A model generated the notes under the pieces. The model made no database searches. It saw only the letters and a program-made list of their open reading frames with translations, and was not told the origin of the DNA. The translations under genes and the position numbers were made by a program. Shown piece after piece: positions 35,297 through 37,379 of a DNA stretch of 37,379 nucleotides. The stretch is from assembly GCF_000732535.1 (NCBI RefSeq), contig NZ_APNK01000035.1:1-37379 (forward strand). The letters run 5' to 3'. The DNA comes from Salinisphaera hydrothermalis C41B8 (lineage in GTDB: Bacteria; Pseudomonadota; Gammaproteobacteria; Nevskiales; Salinisphaeraceae). Position 1 is the stretch's first letter, and each line of letters opens with the position of its first letter.

Positions 35297-35371
35297 ATAT
35301 CAGAGGTGTAGCCCCAACAAGCCGACTGACGCGCTTGAGCGCAAGCCGGCTTCCCCCTCCGATCGAGATGT

Positions 35372-35704
35372 TTAATCCACCAGCCGATCGATTTTGGCCG
35401 CGCTGATGAAGTCGTTGTCGGACAAGCCGCCAATCGCGTGTGTCGTCAATTCGATGCGACAGCTGTTGTAGCCGAAAGTAATATCCGGGTGGTGATCTTC
35501 GCGGTGCGCGATGTATGCCACGGCGTTCACGAACGCCTGGGTTTCGTAATAGTTCTTAAACTTGAACGTGCCGACAATCTTTTCGTCGTCCGCGCTCTGC
35601 CAGTGCTCGCTGAGCTGTTGCATGCGCTCGGTCACGGCGCGACCGGCCATCGGTTGGGTGCCGCCCTCGCACGGGGCGCATTTCTGATCGGCAAGCGAAC
35701 TCAT
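35372..35704 (-). CDS. phhB: Pterin-4a-carbinolamine dehydratase
   Basis: A 110-residue enzyme that dehydrates 4a-hydroxytetrahydropterin, recycling the cofactor of aromatic amino acid hydroxylases. The family signature is clear: [13 protein letters not shown] with the catalytic His pair and [20 protein letters not shown]. The N-terminal KCAPCEGG is common in bacterial members. The start MSSLADQK (35704) gives normal size; an upstream in-frame ATG would extend into the orn promoter region. Divergent from orn. No phenylalanine hydroxylase is in the window. Confidence 0.95.
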   Translation of the reverse strand: MSSLADQKCAPCEGGTQPMAGRAVTERMQQLSEHWQSADDEKIVGTFKFKNYYETQAFVNAVAYIAHREDHHPDITFGYNSCRIELTTHAIGGLSDNDFISAAKIDRLVD

Positions 35705-35828
35705 GGTTGGACTCGGTTGCGAACTGTTCGCCCTCACGATAACACCGGCCGTCGCGGCGACGAACCCGTGGGTGGTCGTAGACGGACGGCTCGCGCACAA
35801 TGAATTATTTAAGAACCAAGAAGAGCCC

Positions 35829-36374
35829 ATGAGCTACGCCGAAGATAACCTGATCTGGATCGATCTCGAGATGACCGGTCTGGATCCCGAAGCCGACCGC
35901 ATCATCGAGATCGCCACGCTCGTGACCGATGCCAATCTGCATGTTCTGGCCGAGGGGCCGGTGCTGGCCGTGCGCCAGAGCGAGAACCGCCTGCAGGGCA
36001 TGGATCAGTGGAATACACGCCAGCACAACGCCTCCGGCCTGGTCGAACGAGTGCGGGCGTCGACCGTCGACGAAGACGAAGCTCAGCGCCGCACCATCAA
36101 GTTTTTGTCCGGTTACGTCCCGGCGCGACGCTCGCCCATGTGTGGCAACAGCATCTGCCAGGATCGGCGCTTTCTGGCGCGGTACATGCCGGAGCTGGAA
36201 GCGTATTTCCATTATCGGCACATCGATGTGAGCACACTCAAGGAGCTGGCACGTCGCTGGGCGCCGGAAGTCGCGGGCGGTTTCTCGAAGGATTCGAGCC
36301 ACCTCGCCATGGACGATATCCGCGACTCGATCGAGGAACTGTCCTACTACCGGGATACTTTGCTAAAGGTCTGA
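35829..36374 (+). CDS. orn: Oligoribonuclease
   Basis: A 181-residue DEDDh 3'-5' exonuclease that degrades di- and short oligoribonucleotides, including pGpG from c-di-GMP turnover. All five catalytic residues sit at E. coli positions: D12, E14, D112, H158 and D163. The length equals E. coli Orn. ATG 35829 is preceded by AAGAAG. An in-frame opening 42 codons upstream overlaps phhB and lacks similarity. Confidence 0.97.
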   Translation: MSYAEDNLIWIDLEMTGLDPEADRIIEIATLVTDANLHVLAEGPVLAVRQSENRLQGMDQWNTRQHNASGLVERVRASTVDEDEAQRRTIKFLSGYVPARRSPMCGNSICQDRRFLARYMPELEAYFHYRHIDVSTLKELARRWAPEVAGGFSKDSSHLAMDDIRDSIEELSYYRDTLLKV

Positions 36375-36383
36375 ATCCAATAA

Positions 36384-36401
36384 CGAACGCGGCAGCGTTC
36401 G
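36384..36401 (+). terminator. Hairpin after orn
   Basis: A perfect 7-bp stem CGAACGC/GCGTTCG has a 4-base loop and lies 10 bases after the orn stop. No T-run. It probably marks the 3' end of the orn transcript. Confidence 0.5.
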
Positions 36402-36424
36402 CCTAAGGTCTAACCGCCGCTATG

Positions 36425-36453
36425 TTGACCCTCGTGGGTGCGGGGCGTAAAAC
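36425..36453 (+). promoter_or_regulatory. Sigma70-like promoter for a candidate small RNA
   Basis: TTGACC (36425-36430) and TAAAAC (36448-36453) are exactly 17 bp apart: five and four of six consensus bases. Transcription would begin near 36460. No protein-coding gene lies downstream on this strand. Confidence 0.6.
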
Positions 36454-36459
36454 CGATAG

Positions 36460-36642
36460 CACGCGCTGAGGGCAAGTGTTGAATTCGACTGATTAGGCGC
36501 CGTTCGCGCGGTCTCTCGGAGGGGACGGAGAAGAACAAGGTTACGACACGGCGACAAGGGATCCCGGCAGCCGCAGCTTCAGAGCTGCACGAAAAATAAT
36601 ACGGGAACGCCAACTCAGGACCCCATCGCGGGGTCCTTTTTT
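36460..36642 (+). ncRNA. Candidate small RNA (about 183 nt)
   Basis: It is bounded by the promoter above and a canonical terminator. Internal features are a GCAGCT-TCAG-AGCTGC hairpin (36573-36588), then an A-rich single-stranded run (GAAAAATAATACG, 36591-36603), then the terminator, which is the layout of Hfq-binding RNAs. Several GGA triplets (CGGAGG, GGGACGG, AGGGATC, CGGGAAC, CAGGACC) lie in the second half and would suit CsrA/RsmA sequestration. I do not recognise a known family. Its length is like 6S RNA but I cannot draw the 6S bubble. Confidence 0.5.
36617..36642 (+). terminator. Intrinsic terminator
   Basis: The 8-bp stem AGGACCCC (36617-36624) with GGGGTCCT (36630-36637) has a 5-base loop and six T (36637-36642). 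It is a textbook Rho-independent terminator on the plus strand. Confidence 0.9.
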
Positions 36643-36686
36643 ATGGGAATTGTCGACGCCTGCGCTGTCCCGATCACTACGGGTTC

Positions 36687-36955
36687 TTAGAGCCTATGCC
36701 AATAGGACGGCGTGCACTGCGGCGCCCGCTCGGGCGGCAGGGGTAGTAAGGGGCGACGCAGTGTGGTGGCACCACACAAGGCGCCTCTGACACCGCTCCG
36801 GGGCCCGATCGGACGCCCCGAAGGGCTGGCCTGAGCGCGCACCCGGCGGTGTTGCGGCCTCCTGACTTGGAATAACCACGCGGCGTCGGCCGCGCCTAGC
36901 CGGGTACACGCCCAGACCAGCGCAGACCCCGCCATCCTATTGGAACAGGCTCTTA
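36687..36955. repeat. 269-bp element with 26-bp inverted ends
   Basis: The left end (36687-36712, TTAGAGCCTATGCCAATAGG...) and the inverted right end (36955-36930) match at 22 of 26 positions. The interior holds hairpins such as GTGTGGT-GGC-ACCACAC (36761-36777) and has no credible gene. The last 70 bases recur at 17779-17848. A MITE-like or structured-RNA element is possible. The right end runs into the photolyase gene and supplies its final codons and stop (36937-36939). Confidence 0.6.
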
Positions 36956-37320
36956 ATCTGATCGAACGCTTCCAGAGCGTCCTTGCGAGAGGCCTTCAAA
37001 TCGACGATCGGATGTGGATAGCTGCGCCCCAGCACGACGCCGGCGTCTTCGAGTACATGCAGCGGTGCGGCCCAGGGCTCGTGGATATGCTGATCGGGCA
37101 GCCCGGACAGTTCGGGCACCCAGTGTCGGACATAAACGCCGTCGGCATCGAATCGTTGTCCTTGTCTTGCCGGATTGAAGATTCGAAAGAACGGCGCGGC
37201 GTCGGCGCCGCAGCCGGCGGCCCATTGCCAGCCCAGCGTGTTGTTGGCCAAATCCGCGTCCACGAGCGTGTCCCAGAACCACCGCTCGCCGTGCTGCCAC
37301 GCGATCCGCAGATTCTTGGT
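36937..37320 (-). pseudogene. phr: Photolyase/cryptochrome, C-terminal part, interrupted
   Basis: About 127 residues of the FAD-binding domain of a class I DNA photolyase are visible. TKNLRIAWQHGERWFWDTLV, DADLANNTLGWQWAAG (with the flavin-contacting Asn), DAAPFFRIFNP and YVRHWVPEL appear in family order and run to a normal C-terminus. Upstream of TKNL (family pattern SFLTKNL) similarity stops abruptly at 37320/37321, where a sequence with IS-end repeats begins. The N-terminal three quarters of the gene must lie beyond the insertion, outside the window. The function is repair of UV pyrimidine dimers if intact; here it appears disrupted. Confidence 0.8.
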
Positions 37321-37379
37321 GTTACCGCCGATGTAAAAATGACCCCCTGACGCCGACATAATTTTGCCCCCCCCCTGGG
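37320..37379. mobile_element. Probable IS21-family end (partial)
   Basis: From about 37320 (TGTTACCGCC...) two related 22-bp units occur with 25-bp period: CGCCGATGTAAAAATGACCCC (37326) and CGCCGACATAATTTTGCCCC (37351). Repeated units of this size and composition at the termini are typical of IS21-family elements. The transposase genes would lie beyond the window. A run of nine C at 37367-37375 sits near the edge. Confidence 0.55.

Noticed and set aside
36460-36642. Assigning the small RNA to 6S RNA
   Set aside because: The length fits, but I could not form the long closing stem with a central open bubble, and the terminator hairpin at the 3' end is not typical of 6S.
36410-36935. Short open frames (67-82 codons) in the candidate RNA and the inverted-end element
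   Set aside because: They have no ribosome sites and no recognisable protein features, and they cross hairpins and the terminator.

Overview
The window reads as chromosomal DNA of a GC-rich gammaproteobacterium. Supporting signs are the block gyrA-serC-pheA-hisC-tyrA-aroA-cmk-rpsA-ihfB (Pseudomonas-like order), the E. coli-like neighbourhood bepA/perM, bcp-gcvR/dapA, and the block tRNA-Ser(GGA)-4.5S RNA-dnaX-ybaB-recR. I cannot name the genus from sequence alone. A salt-tolerant lineage such as Salinisphaera is a guess only.

Left part (1-17,728): a REP pair, then a minus-strand operon mtaD-ubiG-gph/mupP (deaminase, ubiquinone O-methyltransferase, HAD phosphatase). It diverges from a long plus-strand run: gyrA; serC and serA (serine synthesis); pheA, hisC, tyrA, aroA (aromatic amino acids) and cmk, the last four genes of this run overlapping by 1-4 bases; then rpsA, ihfB, lapA and lapB (ribosome, nucleoid, LPS-assembly control). 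AroA carries the class II EPSP synthase motifs.

Middle part (17,729-24,600): the envelope protease/chaperone BepA diverges from a PerM-type permease. They are followed by a PIN-PhoH ATPase, peroxiredoxin Bcp and the regulator GcvR on the minus strand, and DapA on the plus strand.

Accessory part (24,700-29,200): a four-gene yjbEFGH/gfcABCD-type exopolysaccharide secretion cluster. A strong intrinsic terminator sits between genes 1 and 2 and overlaps the start codon of gene 2. A 111-residue lipoprotein follows that resembles only the N-terminal tail of BamC. Because dapA-bamC are neighbours in E. coli, the exopolysaccharide cluster looks inserted between them.

The most unusual region is 29,287-30,068. 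It holds three tandem tRNA-Ser(GGA) units; the first two are each interrupted in the T loop by a 154-nt, hairpin-rich insert, and the third is intact with CCA. After it come 4.5S RNA, dnaX (with a nine-fold 9-bp repeat), ybaB and recR.

Right part (33,727-37,379): a REP/BIME array with its own REP-associated transposase (RayT), phhB (pterin dehydratase), orn (oligoribonuclease), a candidate small RNA with a good promoter and terminator, a 269-bp element with 26-bp inverted ends, and the 3' end of a photolyase gene cut by what looks like an IS21-family end.
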